DNA from: Candidatus Woesearchaeota archaeon | Lineage (GTDB): Archaea > Nanobdellota > Nanobdellia > Woesearchaeales > GW2011-AR4 | Reading direction: 5' to 3' | NCBI GenBank assembly: GCA_016188245.1 | Contig: JACPIE010000001.1 | Location: forward strand, 1 to 60,040 | Length of the DNA stretch: 60,040 nt | Translations under genes and position numbers: made by a program | Shown here: piece by piece, positions 27,832 to 36,434 of the stretch | Numbering within the stretch: position 1 is the first letter of the stretch | Layout: the number at the start of each line of letters is the position of its first letter | Notes under the pieces: model-generated | Database searches by the model: none | Told to the model about the DNA's origin: nothing | Seen by the model: only the letters and a program-made list of their open reading frames with translations

Positions 27832-28242
27832 TTATTCTGCTTCTTTTTCTTCTTCTTTTATTGCTTTGGCAGCCTCTCTGGCTTCCATCCTGTCTTTGAA
27901 CCCTTTTTCAACACCTAATTTTTGGATTATGACGAAGTTTTTAGTTTTGCTCAGCGGCCTGCATTCCATAATCTTTACAACATCTCCCTCTTTTGCACCG
28001 ATGCAGTCGGGATTATGCGCTTTAAGCCTTGTTCTTCTTTTCTCATACCTTTCATATTTGCTTATGAAAGCAAGCCTGTCAAACTCAATAACTGCGGTCT
28101 TTTTCATTTTAGCCGACATCACTGAGCCTGTGAACTGCCTTCCCCTTACTTTTAATCCGCCGTGGAATGGGCAGGATATATCAGAGCATTCCTGCTTTGG
28201 GGCATCTGCAATTCCGGTGTTTTTTGCTTCTGTTTTTAACAT
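27832..28242 (-). CDS. Ribosomal protein uS17
   Basis: CPFHGGLKVRGRQFTGSVMSAKMKKTAVIEFDR...KMECRPLSKTKNFVI-type core. Confidence 0.92.
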   Translation of the reverse strand: MLKTEAKNTGIADAPKQECSDISCPFHGGLKVRGRQFTGSVMSAKMKKTAVIEFDRLAFISKYERYEKRRTRLKAHNPDCIGAKEGDVVKIMECRPLSKTKNFVIIQKLGVEKGFKDRMEAREAAKAIKEEEKEAE

Positions 28243-28297
28243 TTTTCCGTATCGTATTGTGTAGCCTACTGTGAGCTGTTTGCCGCCGGCTTCTGGC

Positions 28298-28606
28298 TTA
28301 TCTTATCTCGACGCTGCTTGCTGCAAATCCGTGCTCAATCAAAATTTTTTTTGATTTTTGCCTGTGCTCGCCCTGCAGCTCTATTTTTCCGCCTTTTATT
28401 GTTCCGCCGCATGCAAGGCCTGATTTCAGCTTCTTTGCCAATTCTTTAAGGTCTATCTCCTTCTCGTCTATCCCTTCTATTATGGTGTAAAATTTGTTGA
28501 ACTTCTTCCTTTCCAGATACACCAAAATCTTTTGGCTTTCTTTTGCTATTGTCTCGCATACGCACAGCTCCTTCACCAAGCCGCAAATCTGGCAAATTTC
28601 ACTCAT
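28298..28606 (-). CDS. Translation initiation factor aIF1 (SUI1 family)
   Basis: CQICGLVKELCVCE; KKFNKFYTIIEGID...LKSGLACGGTIKGGKIELQGEHRQKSKKIL. Confidence 0.92.
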   Translation of the reverse strand: MSEICQICGLVKELCVCETIAKESQKILVYLERKKFNKFYTIIEGIDEKEIDLKELAKKLKSGLACGGTIKGGKIELQGEHRQKSKKILIEHGFAASSVEIR

Positions 28607-28820
28607 TCCTTTTTGCTGCCTCCGTTTTTTGTTGAACTTTTTCCTGCTTGATAGTCATGATTTTTGCGATTGTTTTTTTGATTTCGCCTGATTTGCTGGG
28701 GCTCTTCGGGGCCATGCCAATAGCAATTTGTGAATTTATTTTCATCAGCTCCTTCCTGAGCTCCGTGACCTTGTTCTCCAAGTCAGCTTCATTCATCAGC
28801 TTGAGTTCTTTTGCTTTCAT
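28599..28820 (-). CDS. Ribosomal protein uL29
   Basis: MKAKELKLMNEADLENKVTELRKELMKINSQIAIG. Confidence 0.88.
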   Translation of the reverse strand: MKAKELKLMNEADLENKVTELRKELMKINSQIAIGMAPKSPSKSGEIKKTIAKIMTIKQEKVQQKTEAAKRNE

Positions 28821-29496
28821 TTTTTCTCTTTTTTCTGCTTTTCGGCTTTTCTGCCTCTTTTTTTGGCTCTTCTTTTATAGGTTCTATCTTTGTTTCTTTC
28901 TGCTCAACCATCTCTATGTGGTCCGGCAGGATTATGTCGGGCGGCATTATGCTGACTTTAACCCCTACAATGCCAGTCTTCAGCTGCGCCTGGGCGTTGG
29001 ACTTTTTGACTCCCATTATTGCTATGTCCCCGCATTTTTTGAGATATCCTGTGTAAAACCGCCATGACTTTGCCCTTGCGCTCGGCACCTTGCCGCTTAT
29101 GATTATTTCTATGCCAAGGGCTCCTGCCTTCATCACGTCACCCATCACCTTGTGGCTTATTGATTTGAATTTTTCAGAGCCGAATTTTTCAAGCGCATCT
29201 ACTATTTTCTCAGCGACAATAAGGGCATCCAAATTCGGGTTTTCAACCTCGCTTATTTCTACCTGCGGGTTTTCCAGCTCAAACCTTCTTTTTAGCGTTT
29301 TCGTGAGCTGCTTTATGTTCTGGCCTTTCTTGCCGACTATTAAGCCCGGCCTTGATGTGGATATTATGATTTTTTCGCCCAATGGGGTTTTTACCATTTT
29401 TGTGTGGCTGTGCCCGACATTTTTCAGGCTTTGTGTTATATACTCCTGTATCTGGAATTCCTTGATTTTTTGCGCTACGAATTTTCTTTCTATCAT
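28789..29496 (-). CDS. Ribosomal protein uS3 with charged C-terminal extension
   Basis: MIERKFVAQKIKEFQIQEYI...GLIVGKKGQNIKQLTKTLK (KH), AKSWRFYTGYLKKCG. Confidence 0.94.
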   Translation of the reverse strand: MIERKFVAQKIKEFQIQEYITQSLKNVGHSHTKMVKTPLGEKIIISTSRPGLIVGKKGQNIKQLTKTLKRRFELENPQVEISEVENPNLDALIVAEKIVDALEKFGSEKFKSISHKVMGDVMKAGALGIEIIISGKVPSARAKSWRFYTGYLKKCGDIAIMGVKKSNAQAQLKTGIVGVKVSIMPPDIILPDHIEMVEQKETKIEPIKEEPKKEAEKPKSRKKRKNESKRTQADE

Positions 29497-29975
29497 TTGG
29501 TGCTGCCCGCCTCTTTTTTTTGCTTGTCCTGCTGCCCTGCCTGCTTGCTTTCCTCGACAACAATCTCTATGTTTGTCCTCTTGACTTTTCTTCTTGTTTT
29601 CCTGCCAAAATGCCATGCTTTGCCTGCTTTATGGGCAGAGATATGGGATATCACCAAGTTTGATGTGTTGATTCCCTTAAACTGGGCGTTTGCCTCAGCA
29701 CTTTCAATCAATTGTATGAATTGCCTTGAGGCCTTCAATGGGTATCTTGCAGGGCCTATTTTCCTTTTGTGCCCCAAATCAAAGTTGTATCTCTTGAACG
29801 GAACTGCTATCTTTTGTTCTGCAACTCCCTGAAGCAGCTTTTTAGCATCGTTAACATTTTTGTTTTTGATGAAGCTGCATATCTCAACGCTCTGCTTGAA
29901 TGATATCGGCAGCGCTTTTCCAATTGCACGCGCCATGTGCTCCTTGCTGTAATTAGCATATGTATAATTTTTCAT
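29493..29975 (-). CDS. Ribosomal protein uL22
   Basis: MKNYTYANYSKEHMARAIGKALPISFKQSVEICSFIKNKNVNDAKKLL. Confidence 0.93.
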   Translation of the reverse strand: MKNYTYANYSKEHMARAIGKALPISFKQSVEICSFIKNKNVNDAKKLLQGVAEQKIAVPFKRYNFDLGHKRKIGPARYPLKASRQFIQLIESAEANAQFKGINTSNLVISHISAHKAGKAWHFGRKTRRKVKRTNIEIVVEESKQAGQQDKQKKEAGSTK

Positions 29976-29976
29976 T

Positions 29977-30360
29977 TTATTTGACTGACATGCTGGCACT
30001 TGACCTTGTTGCGCCTATGCCTGGCGCATTATGCATAACCTTTTTCCTTGTCATTGCAAATTCTCCCAAATAATGACCTATCATTTCAGGCTCTATGATG
30101 ACTGGAACAAATTCCCTGCCCTGGTGCACCTTTATTGTGGCTCCCACCATTTCAGGAAGTATGACCATGTCCCTGCAGTGAGTTTCAATATTCTTCTCAT
30201 TTGACCTTAGCTTTTCCAGCAAAATTTTTTGCTGGCCGGTAAATCCTCTTTTTATCGTCCTTCTTTGCCTGGATGTGAGAAGCTGCAAAAATTCTCCGGG
30301 ATTCATCTGTTTCAGCTCATCCAGATTTTTTCCTTTGATTGTAAAATCTTTTTTTGCCAT
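29977..30360 (-). CDS. Ribosomal protein uS19
   Basis: [51 protein letters not shown]. Confidence 0.94.
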   Translation of the reverse strand: MAKKDFTIKGKNLDELKQMNPGEFLQLLTSRQRRTIKRGFTGQQKILLEKLRSNEKNIETHCRDMVILPEMVGATIKVHQGREFVPVIIEPEMIGHYLGEFAMTRKKVMHNAPGIGATRSSASMSVK

Positions 30361-30362
30361 TT

Positions 30363-31079
30363 TTACCTCTTGCGCCTTCCTGTCCTTTTTGGGGCAATTT
30401 TGCCGACTTTTCTTCCGGGCGGTGAATTTCTTGAAGATTGGGTTGGGATACCTTTAGCGTGCGAGCTTTTGCCGCCAAAAGGGTGGCTCACTGAATTCAT
30501 GGATGTTCCGCTGACTATGGGCCATACTTTGTTCTTGGCAACCATCGCGTAATATTTAGTTCCAGCCTTCAAAAATGGTTTTTCTGTCCTTCCTGAGCCG
30601 GCAATGATTCCTATCACTGCCCTGCACTCCGGCAAAAATGTCCTTCTTTTGCTCGACGGCAGCTCAACAACAATTCCATCTTCCATCTTGGTTATTATTT
30701 TTGCAAAAGTGCCGCTTGCCCTCACGAACTTGCCTCCGTCTCCTGGATTTGACTCAATATTGTAAATGGAAGCACCTTCAGGGATGCTCTTCAAAGGGAG
30801 AACATTGCCTGTTTTCAGCTCAACGCCGTCTCCTATTTCAATCTTATCCCCTACCCTTACGCCTTCTGGGGCCTGAAGCAGCCCTGTTTCCCCATTGCTG
30901 TACTCCATCTCCATCAGAGGGGCGCTGTGGCCGCTGCTGTGCAAAACGTCTGTGATTGTTGCGCTCATTGCCTTGTTTTCGTGCCTTGCAAAATTTACCT
31001 TGCCCTTGTACCTAAAACTAGGGGCCCTGTATCTTGGGCCTCCTTTACCCCTTTTCTGCTGGATTAAGCTTTTTCCCAT
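30363..31079 (-). CDS. Ribosomal protein uL2
   Basis: [28 protein letters not shown]...[40 protein letters not shown]. Confidence 0.95.
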   Translation of the reverse strand: MGKSLIQQKRGKGGPRYRAPSFRYKGKVNFARHENKAMSATITDVLHSSGHSAPLMEMEYSNGETGLLQAPEGVRVGDKIEIGDGVELKTGNVLPLKSIPEGASIYNIESNPGDGGKFVRASGTFAKIITKMEDGIVVELPSSKRRTFLPECRAVIGIIAGSGRTEKPFLKAGTKYYAMVAKNKVWPIVSGTSMNSVSHPFGGKSSHAKGIPTQSSRNSPPGRKVGKIAPKRTGRRKR

Positions 31080-31091
31080 TCTGCATCACGG

Positions 31092-31352
31092 TTATATCAA
31101 TCCTAACTGGGTTGCTATGTCTATTGCCGGGTTTTTTGATGAAAATTTAACGTATGCCCTTTTTTCACCGCTTACGCTGACAAATGTGTTTACGCGGTCT
31201 ATTTTTACCTTGAACATTTCTTGCACCGCTTCCTTAATCTCTCTTTTTGTCGATTTATTGTTTACGACAAAGATGAGCTTGTTTTCTGATTCCATCAGCC
31301 TAATCGACTTTTCAGTCGAAAGAGGGTATTTTATTATGTTGTAAGCGTCCAT
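31092..31352 (-). CDS. Ribosomal protein uL23
   Basis: IIKYPLSTEKSIRLMESENKLIFVVNNKSTKREIKEAVQEMFKVKIDRVNT. Confidence 0.94.
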   Translation of the reverse strand: MDAYNIIKYPLSTEKSIRLMESENKLIFVVNNKSTKREIKEAVQEMFKVKIDRVNTFVSVSGEKRAYVKFSSKNPAIDIATQLGLI

Positions 31353-31353
31353 T

Positions 31354-32160
31354 TTACCTGAATAAATTTTCTTTTTTCATGATGTCTATTGCCGGGCTTG
31401 TCCATAACGACATCCTTCCTGCCTTTGCCCCCGGCGCAAGCAGTTCTGTGTTAAGGCTCCTTACCTCAACAACCTCTATCCCGGAAATGTTCTTGGCTGC
31501 GCCGTGCAGCTTGTCTTTTTTTGAGACTATAACTAAAGGTCCTTTGCTTTTTTTGTATTTTCTTCCCCTTGATTTTCCCCTGCCGTGCCTTATATTTTTG
31601 TTTTCTGCCCTTTCCAGCTCTTTCCCAAGCCCCAATTTTTTGAATATCTCTACAATCTCTTTCGTCTTATCCAGCTGTTCAAATTTGCCGTCCAAAACAA
31701 AAGGGTAGTTGTCAGGGACTATGTGGCCGCGCTGCGAAACAATTTCCTTCAGCATGGCGGCCGCAATTGCGCTTCTGATGGATTTTGCCCTTTCTTTCTC
31801 ATTAATTTTTTTTGCCCATGATTTTGATGCCTTTGGCGGATGCGCCCTTCTTCCCCCGACTGTGCCTGGAGCAAAAGCGCCGACCCAGTTCATTCTTGTC
31901 CCTCTCCTGGTCATTATTTTCCTTGGAACTCTTGATATTCCAATCCCGTATGAGCCCCTGTATTTCCTTCTTCTTCTTGACAGCTTTGCCGATGCCCTTT
32001 TTCCGGCGTCTTCGCTGGCTGCATAAGCCTGCCGCTTGTGGCTTTGTATAGCCAAAACTGCCCGCTGGATGATGTCGGGCCTGTACTCTTCCTCGAACTG
32101 CCACGGCAGCTGGACCTCTCCAACTTTGTTGCTTGCATTGTCCAAAATGTTCAGCTTCAT
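31354..32160 (-). CDS. Ribosomal protein uL4
   Basis: YRPDIIQRAVLAIQSHKRQAYAASEDAGKRASAKLSRRRRKYRGSYGIGISRVPRKIM. Confidence 0.94.
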   Translation of the reverse strand: MKLNILDNASNKVGEVQLPWQFEEEYRPDIIQRAVLAIQSHKRQAYAASEDAGKRASAKLSRRRRKYRGSYGIGISRVPRKIMTRRGTRMNWVGAFAPGTVGGRRAHPPKASKSWAKKINEKERAKSIRSAIAAAMLKEIVSQRGHIVPDNYPFVLDGKFEQLDKTKEIVEIFKKLGLGKELERAENKNIRHGRGKSRGRKYKKSKGPLVIVSKKDKLHGAAKNISGIEVVEVRSLNTELLAPGAKAGRMSLWTSPAIDIMKKENLFR

Positions 32161-32161
32161 T

Positions 32162-33130
32162 TTAATTTCCCTGTTTTGATTGTATGCTTGTGTATGCTAT
32201 TTGAGGGGCTTCCATTCTCTTTGTTGCCCTTTGCGGCTCTGTGAATTTTACCAGCCTGCTCGGCGCGCCTGCTATGGACCCTTTGATGAGGATGTAAGGG
32301 TTCTTAACAAATCCATAGTTCAAAAAACCCCCTTTTACATTGATTTCCTGCGGGTTAGTTCCTATTTTGACCAGCCATTTGTTGTACTCTGTTCTCAAGT
32401 GATATCCCATTTTGCCGGCGTGGGCTGTTCTCCACATGATGTGTCCCTGCGCCCTCCATGCCCCCAAAGTTCCCGGGTTTCTCCTGCTTTTCTCTGATTT
32501 GTGGTGCCTCAGCTGGACTCCAAATCTTTTCACCGGGCCCTGGAACCCCTTTCCCTTTGTCAAAGAATGTGAATCCAAAGCCTGGCCTTCCTTTAAAGAT
32601 TCATTTATTACTATCTCTTTTCCAAGCTTTTCCCTTGCATATCCCGTCTGCTGCTCCCTTGTGCCGCCTACTGCAATTTCAAAAATTTCCGGCTGCTTTT
32701 TTCCGATGCCGGTCAGCTTCGGCTGGGTGTAGCAAAGCATCCTTATGAAGTCATAATCATCCGGCTCTTTTCCTTTTTTTTTGTGGTCTATTATTTTCCT
32801 GCCCAATTCCTTGTCAAGGGATTCTGCAAACAGTTCAGAGACGAGTGTTTCACCATTTTGTGTTTTTTTGTAAAATCTGATAGAAGCAGTTTTTATGGGG
32901 GGGCATTCGATGACTGTAACCGGGCAAAATATTTCTTTACCTTTTGTCAGCGAATTGGCGTTGCTGTCGGTAATCATCAGGTGGGTCATGCCGACTTTGT
33001 ATCCGGCAAACCCAAGCGGCTTTACCTCGCTGCTTTTAGCCCAGTTCCTAATTCTTGGTGTTGTTTCTTTGGCCCTGACTCTTGGCCAAAACTGCATGCT
33101 TCCTGCTCTGGGTTTTCTTGTTCTTGGCAT
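32162..33130 (-). CDS. Ribosomal protein uL3
   Basis: GSMQFWPRVRAKETTPRIRNW...GFAGYKVGMTHL...GKGFQGPVKRFGVQLRHHKSEKSRRNPGTLGAW. Confidence 0.95.
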   Translation of the reverse strand: MPRTRKPRAGSMQFWPRVRAKETTPRIRNWAKSSEVKPLGFAGYKVGMTHLMITDSNANSLTKGKEIFCPVTVIECPPIKTASIRFYKKTQNGETLVSELFAESLDKELGRKIIDHKKKGKEPDDYDFIRMLCYTQPKLTGIGKKQPEIFEIAVGGTREQQTGYAREKLGKEIVINESLKEGQALDSHSLTKGKGFQGPVKRFGVQLRHHKSEKSRRNPGTLGAWRAQGHIMWRTAHAGKMGYHLRTEYNKWLVKIGTNPQEINVKGGFLNYGFVKNPYILIKGSIAGAPSRLVKFTEPQRATKRMEAPQIAYTSIQSKQGN

Positions 33131-33229
33131 TTCCTTGGGCAGACTGGTTTGCCTACCTTTTTCAATTGAAAAAAAGCCTTTTACTGAATGCTTCTTGTAG
33201 AAAACAGTTTAAGCAACTGTACTTAAATG

Positions 33230-33250
33230 TCGGAAATTTTTAATTTCCGA
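33230..33250. repeat. Inverted repeat, 9-bp arms, 3-nt loop
   Basis: tcggaaatt ttt aatttccga. Confidence 0.7.
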
Positions 33251-33256
33251 GCATGC

Positions 33257-33279
33257 TCAAAAACATATTATGTTTTTGA
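33257..33279. repeat. Inverted repeat, 10-bp arms, 3-nt loop
   Basis: tcaaaaacat att atgtttttga. Confidence 0.7.
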
Positions 33280-33379
33280 CAAAGCAATCTTTTCAGGCTC
33301 GTTTAATTATTAATTTTATGTTAATAACTGTCCTTAGGAACTGTGCCACATTTATAAAGGTTATGGAAAAAAGGAAAAA

Positions 33380-33612
33380 ATTTTGGGATTTTGTTTTTTT
33401 GCCTTTTTCTTTTGTTTTTGGTGGTGGACGGTGTTGCTCGTTTTTGTGGTTTTTGGTTTTGGCGGCTAAATTTTTTGCTGTTGGATTTCTGTTTTTTTAG
33501 GTGGTCACACCACCATTTCTTATGGAAGTTATTGAAGTGTGGTTGTTTTTATGTGTTTTTGGCTTAGTGTTTGTTGTTTTTTATTCTGTTTTTTTGTTTT
33601 CACGTTTCGTTT
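33380..33612 (+). other. Strongly G/T-biased noncoding tract (possible origin/DUE)
   Basis: Long run of T and G with very few A and C, then abrupt switch to A/C-rich sequence at about 33630-33680. Confidence 0.5.
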
Positions 33613-33669
33613 ATATTATTTCTATATAGAAAATAAAAATATACAATAACAACAAAACAACAATGACAA

Positions 33670-33691
33670 TTTCCACAGGAAATCAAGGGGT
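33670..33691 (+). promoter_or_regulatory. ORB-like Orc1/Cdc6 binding element
   Basis: tttcc-aca-ggaaa-tcaa-ggggt: dyad plus downstream G-run, resembling archaeal origin recognition boxes. Confidence 0.5.
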
Positions 33692-33710
33692 CTGCATAGT
33701 AAACCAAATC

Positions 33711-33719
33711 TTTATATAC
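33711..33719 (+). promoter_or_regulatory. TATA box of orc1/cdc6
   Basis: tttatatac about 29 nt upstream of ATG 33744. Confidence 0.6.
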
Positions 33720-33743
33720 CTTCATTTCGTTTGGAAATTTAAG

Positions 33744-34946
33744 ATGGAAAAGGGGTTGGAACTGTTCTTTGAGGGATTTCTGAAGAAAGAAAGCGTTTTT
33801 TTTGACAAAAAAGCCCTGCAAGTGTCTTATACACCCGAAATAATACACCACAGGGAAGAACAGATAAAACAAATAGCCAATATCCTTGCGCCTTCTCTGA
33901 AAGGAGACCGGCCGTCCAACGTTTTTGTCTATGGCAAGACCGGGACAGGCAAGACACTCACAACGAAACACACGACACAAAGACTGATGGAGATAGCCAA
34001 GCGAGAAAATATACCTTTGGGTGTGGTGTACCTCAACTGCAAATTAAAAAGAAGCTCGGATACAGAGTACAGGCTGATTGCGCAGCTTGCAGCCGAATTG
34101 GGGAAAAATATACCTTCAACCGGCCTGCCCACAGAAGAAGTTTACAAAGCTTTTGTGAAGGCACTCAACAAGAACAAGCAAAATTATATAATAATCCTGG
34201 ACGAGATTGACCAGCTTGTGCACAAGGCAGGGGACAATGTAATTTATAATCTCACAAGGCTGAATGAAGAGTCAGAATCACAAATTTCTATAATAGGGAT
34301 ATCAAATGATATAATGTTCATAGATAATCTAGACCCAAGAGTAAAATCCTCCCTTTCTGAAGAAGAGATCGTGTTTCCTCCGTACAATGCACTCCAAATA
34401 CAATCCATATTAAAACAGAGGGCGGAAATTGCATTCAACAAGGAAGCGCTCAGCCAGGGCGTGATAGAAAAATGTGCAGCTTATGCTGCCCGCGACCATG
34501 GAGATGCGCGGAGAGCTTTGGAGCTTTTGAGGGTGGCCGGCGAAATATCGGACAGGAAAAATTCAAAAATAATCTTAATAGACCACATTGACGAAGCGGA
34601 AGAAAAAATAGACCGGGACAGAATACTGGATATTGTGACAACACAGCCCAAGCAGTACCACATCATCCTTTTTTCAATATTGTCGCTGAAGCCAAACAGG
34701 AACAACGTGCTTTTCACAGGCGAGGTTTACGAATTATACAAAACGCTCTGCAATAAAACGAACACAAGCACTTTAACGCAAAGGAGGGTTTCTGACATAA
34801 TTTCTGAATTTGACATGCTTGGCATGATAAATGCAAAAGTCATTTCCAAAGGAAGGTACGGAAGGACAAGGGAGATCTCTGTGGAAATCCCCGAGGCAAT
34901 GCTCCCGCAAATCAAAAAAATAATTGAAGAGAGTATTAAATTATGA
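33744..34946 (+). CDS. Orc1/Cdc6 replication initiator
   Basis: VFVYGKTGTGKTLTTKHT Walker A, ILDEIDQL Walker B, winged-helix C-terminus (TQRRVSDIISEFDMLGMI). Confidence 0.95.
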   Translation: MEKGLELFFEGFLKKESVFFDKKALQVSYTPEIIHHREEQIKQIANILAPSLKGDRPSNVFVYGKTGTGKTLTTKHTTQRLMEIAKRENIPLGVVYLNCKLKRSSDTEYRLIAQLAAELGKNIPSTGLPTEEVYKAFVKALNKNKQNYIIILDEIDQLVHKAGDNVIYNLTRLNEESESQISIIGISNDIMFIDNLDPRVKSSLSEEEIVFPPYNALQIQSILKQRAEIAFNKEALSQGVIEKCAAYAARDHGDARRALELLRVAGEISDRKNSKIILIDHIDEAEEKIDRDRILDIVTTQPKQYHIILFSILSLKPNRNNVLFTGEVYELYKTLCNKTNTSTLTQRRVSDIISEFDMLGMINAKVISKGRYGRTREISVEIPEAMLPQIKKIIEESIKL

Positions 34947-36433
34947 TGCAACAAGAACTATCCCAAAAAAAACGCGAAATAATCAGCAATTTTCTTAAGA
35001 AGGGATTTCTTATAAGCTCTGAGCTTCTGGACCAGATAAAGGACACTGACAATATAGGAAGAATAGAAGACCTGCTAAAAACCGGGCAAAGCGGCGAAAA
35101 CATCCTCATGCTGAAGCAGCCTGCAAGCCGGCCAATCCAGGCAAGGCAGGCCCCGGAAACTCCAAAAAGCCAAGATGCTAATATAAAGGTGGTGTCTTCC
35201 TATAAGGAAGACGCAAAAAAAAGAGAGCCGCAAGATTTTGTGGATTATTTTAACAACAGGTACAAATCAATTGAAAAAATATTGAAGCAGAGGCAGGAAC
35301 TCAAAAACACAATCTCCATAAGCAAAATATCGGGCAAAAAAGAAAAAGAAAATGCCACAATCATAGGAATAGTGAGCGACAAGCACACAACAAAAAACGG
35401 CAACCTGATGATTCTAGTGGAAGACCCGACAGGCCAAAAGAAAGTGATTGTCAATAAGAACAAGCCTTCATTGTTCAGCGAAGCAAAAGACATAGTTATG
35501 GACGAAGTGATAGGTGTTGCAGGGGTGAATGTTGGAACAGTCATGTTTGCAAACAACATACTTTGGCCGGATGTGCCAAACAAAGAGATGAAAAAGGCAA
35601 GCCAGGAAAAATATGCGCTGTTTCTTTCCGACCTGCACGTGGGATCATCAAAATTTCTGCCTGATGACTTCGAAAGGTTTCTTAAATGGATAAATGGAGA
35701 AGTGGGAAATGAACAGCAAAAACACATAGCAAAAAATGTTGAATGTATTTTCATAGCAGGAGACTTAGTTGACGGATGCGGGATATACCCTGAACAGGAC
35801 AAGGAGCTTCTCACAAAAGACATCTACCAGCAATATGAGGAATGTGCAGCGCTCCTAAGAAAAATACCGGGCAGTATCCCGATGATAATCTGCCCGGGCA
35901 ACCACGATGCAATGCGAATCTCCGAGCCGCAGCCCCAATTATCAAAGGAATTTGCCAAGCCGATGTACAGCCTCAATAACACAACCATGGTTTCAAACCC
36001 GGCAATGATAAACATAAATTCAACTGACAATTTTGAAGGAATTGATGTAATGATGTACCACGGATACTCGTTTGACTACTATGTTTCTCAAGTTGATTCC
36101 TTGCGAAACCAGGGAGGATATGACAGGGCAGACCTGATTATGAAATTTTTGCTGAAAAGAAGGCACTTGGCGCCTTCGCATCTTTCCACCCAGTACATAC
36201 CGGATACAAAAAGAGACCCATTGATAATTGAAAAAGTCCCAGACATACTCATCAGCGGCCACATACACAAGACATCAACCGCCAATTACAGGAATACTAC
36301 ACTAATCTGCGGGAGCTGCTGGCAAGGCAAAACAATATTCCAGGAAAAAGTGGGGCATAACCCGGAGCCGAGCCGAGTCCCAATAATCAATATTCAGACA
36401 AGGGAAATAAAAATACTGAAATTCGGGCAGTAA
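34943..36433 (+). CDS. DNA polymerase D small subunit (DP1)
   Basis: OB fold plus calcineurin-like phosphoesterase motifs LSDLHVGS, AGDLVDGCG, CPGNHDAMR, YHGYSFD, SGHIHKT. Confidence 0.95.
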   Translation: MMQQELSQKKREIISNFLKKGFLISSELLDQIKDTDNIGRIEDLLKTGQSGENILMLKQPASRPIQARQAPETPKSQDANIKVVSSYKEDAKKREPQDFVDYFNNRYKSIEKILKQRQELKNTISISKISGKKEKENATIIGIVSDKHTTKNGNLMILVEDPTGQKKVIVNKNKPSLFSEAKDIVMDEVIGVAGVNVGTVMFANNILWPDVPNKEMKKASQEKYALFLSDLHVGSSKFLPDDFERFLKWINGEVGNEQQKHIAKNVECIFIAGDLVDGCGIYPEQDKELLTKDIYQQYEECAALLRKIPGSIPMIICPGNHDAMRISEPQPQLSKEFAKPMYSLNNTTMVSNPAMININSTDNFEGIDVMMYHGYSFDYYVSQVDSLRNQGGYDRADLIMKFLLKRRHLAPSHLSTQYIPDTKRDPLIIEKVPDILISGHIHKTSTANYRNTTLICGSCWQGKTIFQEKVGHNPEPSRVPIINIQTREIKILKFGQ

Positions 36434-36434
36434 A

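Noticed and set aside
17150-33130. Many plus-strand ORFs opposite the ribosomal protein genes (e.g. 24005-24493, 27129-27665, 29090-29584)
   Set aside because: They are antisense shadows of long, codon-biased ribosomal genes and have no recognisable domains.
33270-33500. 76-aa plus-strand ORF in the uL3-orc1/cdc6 intergenic region
   Set aside because: Composition (FLPFSFVFGGGRCCSFLWFLVLAAKFFAVGFLFF) simply reflects the GT-rich tract; no start context or family; better viewed as noncoding.
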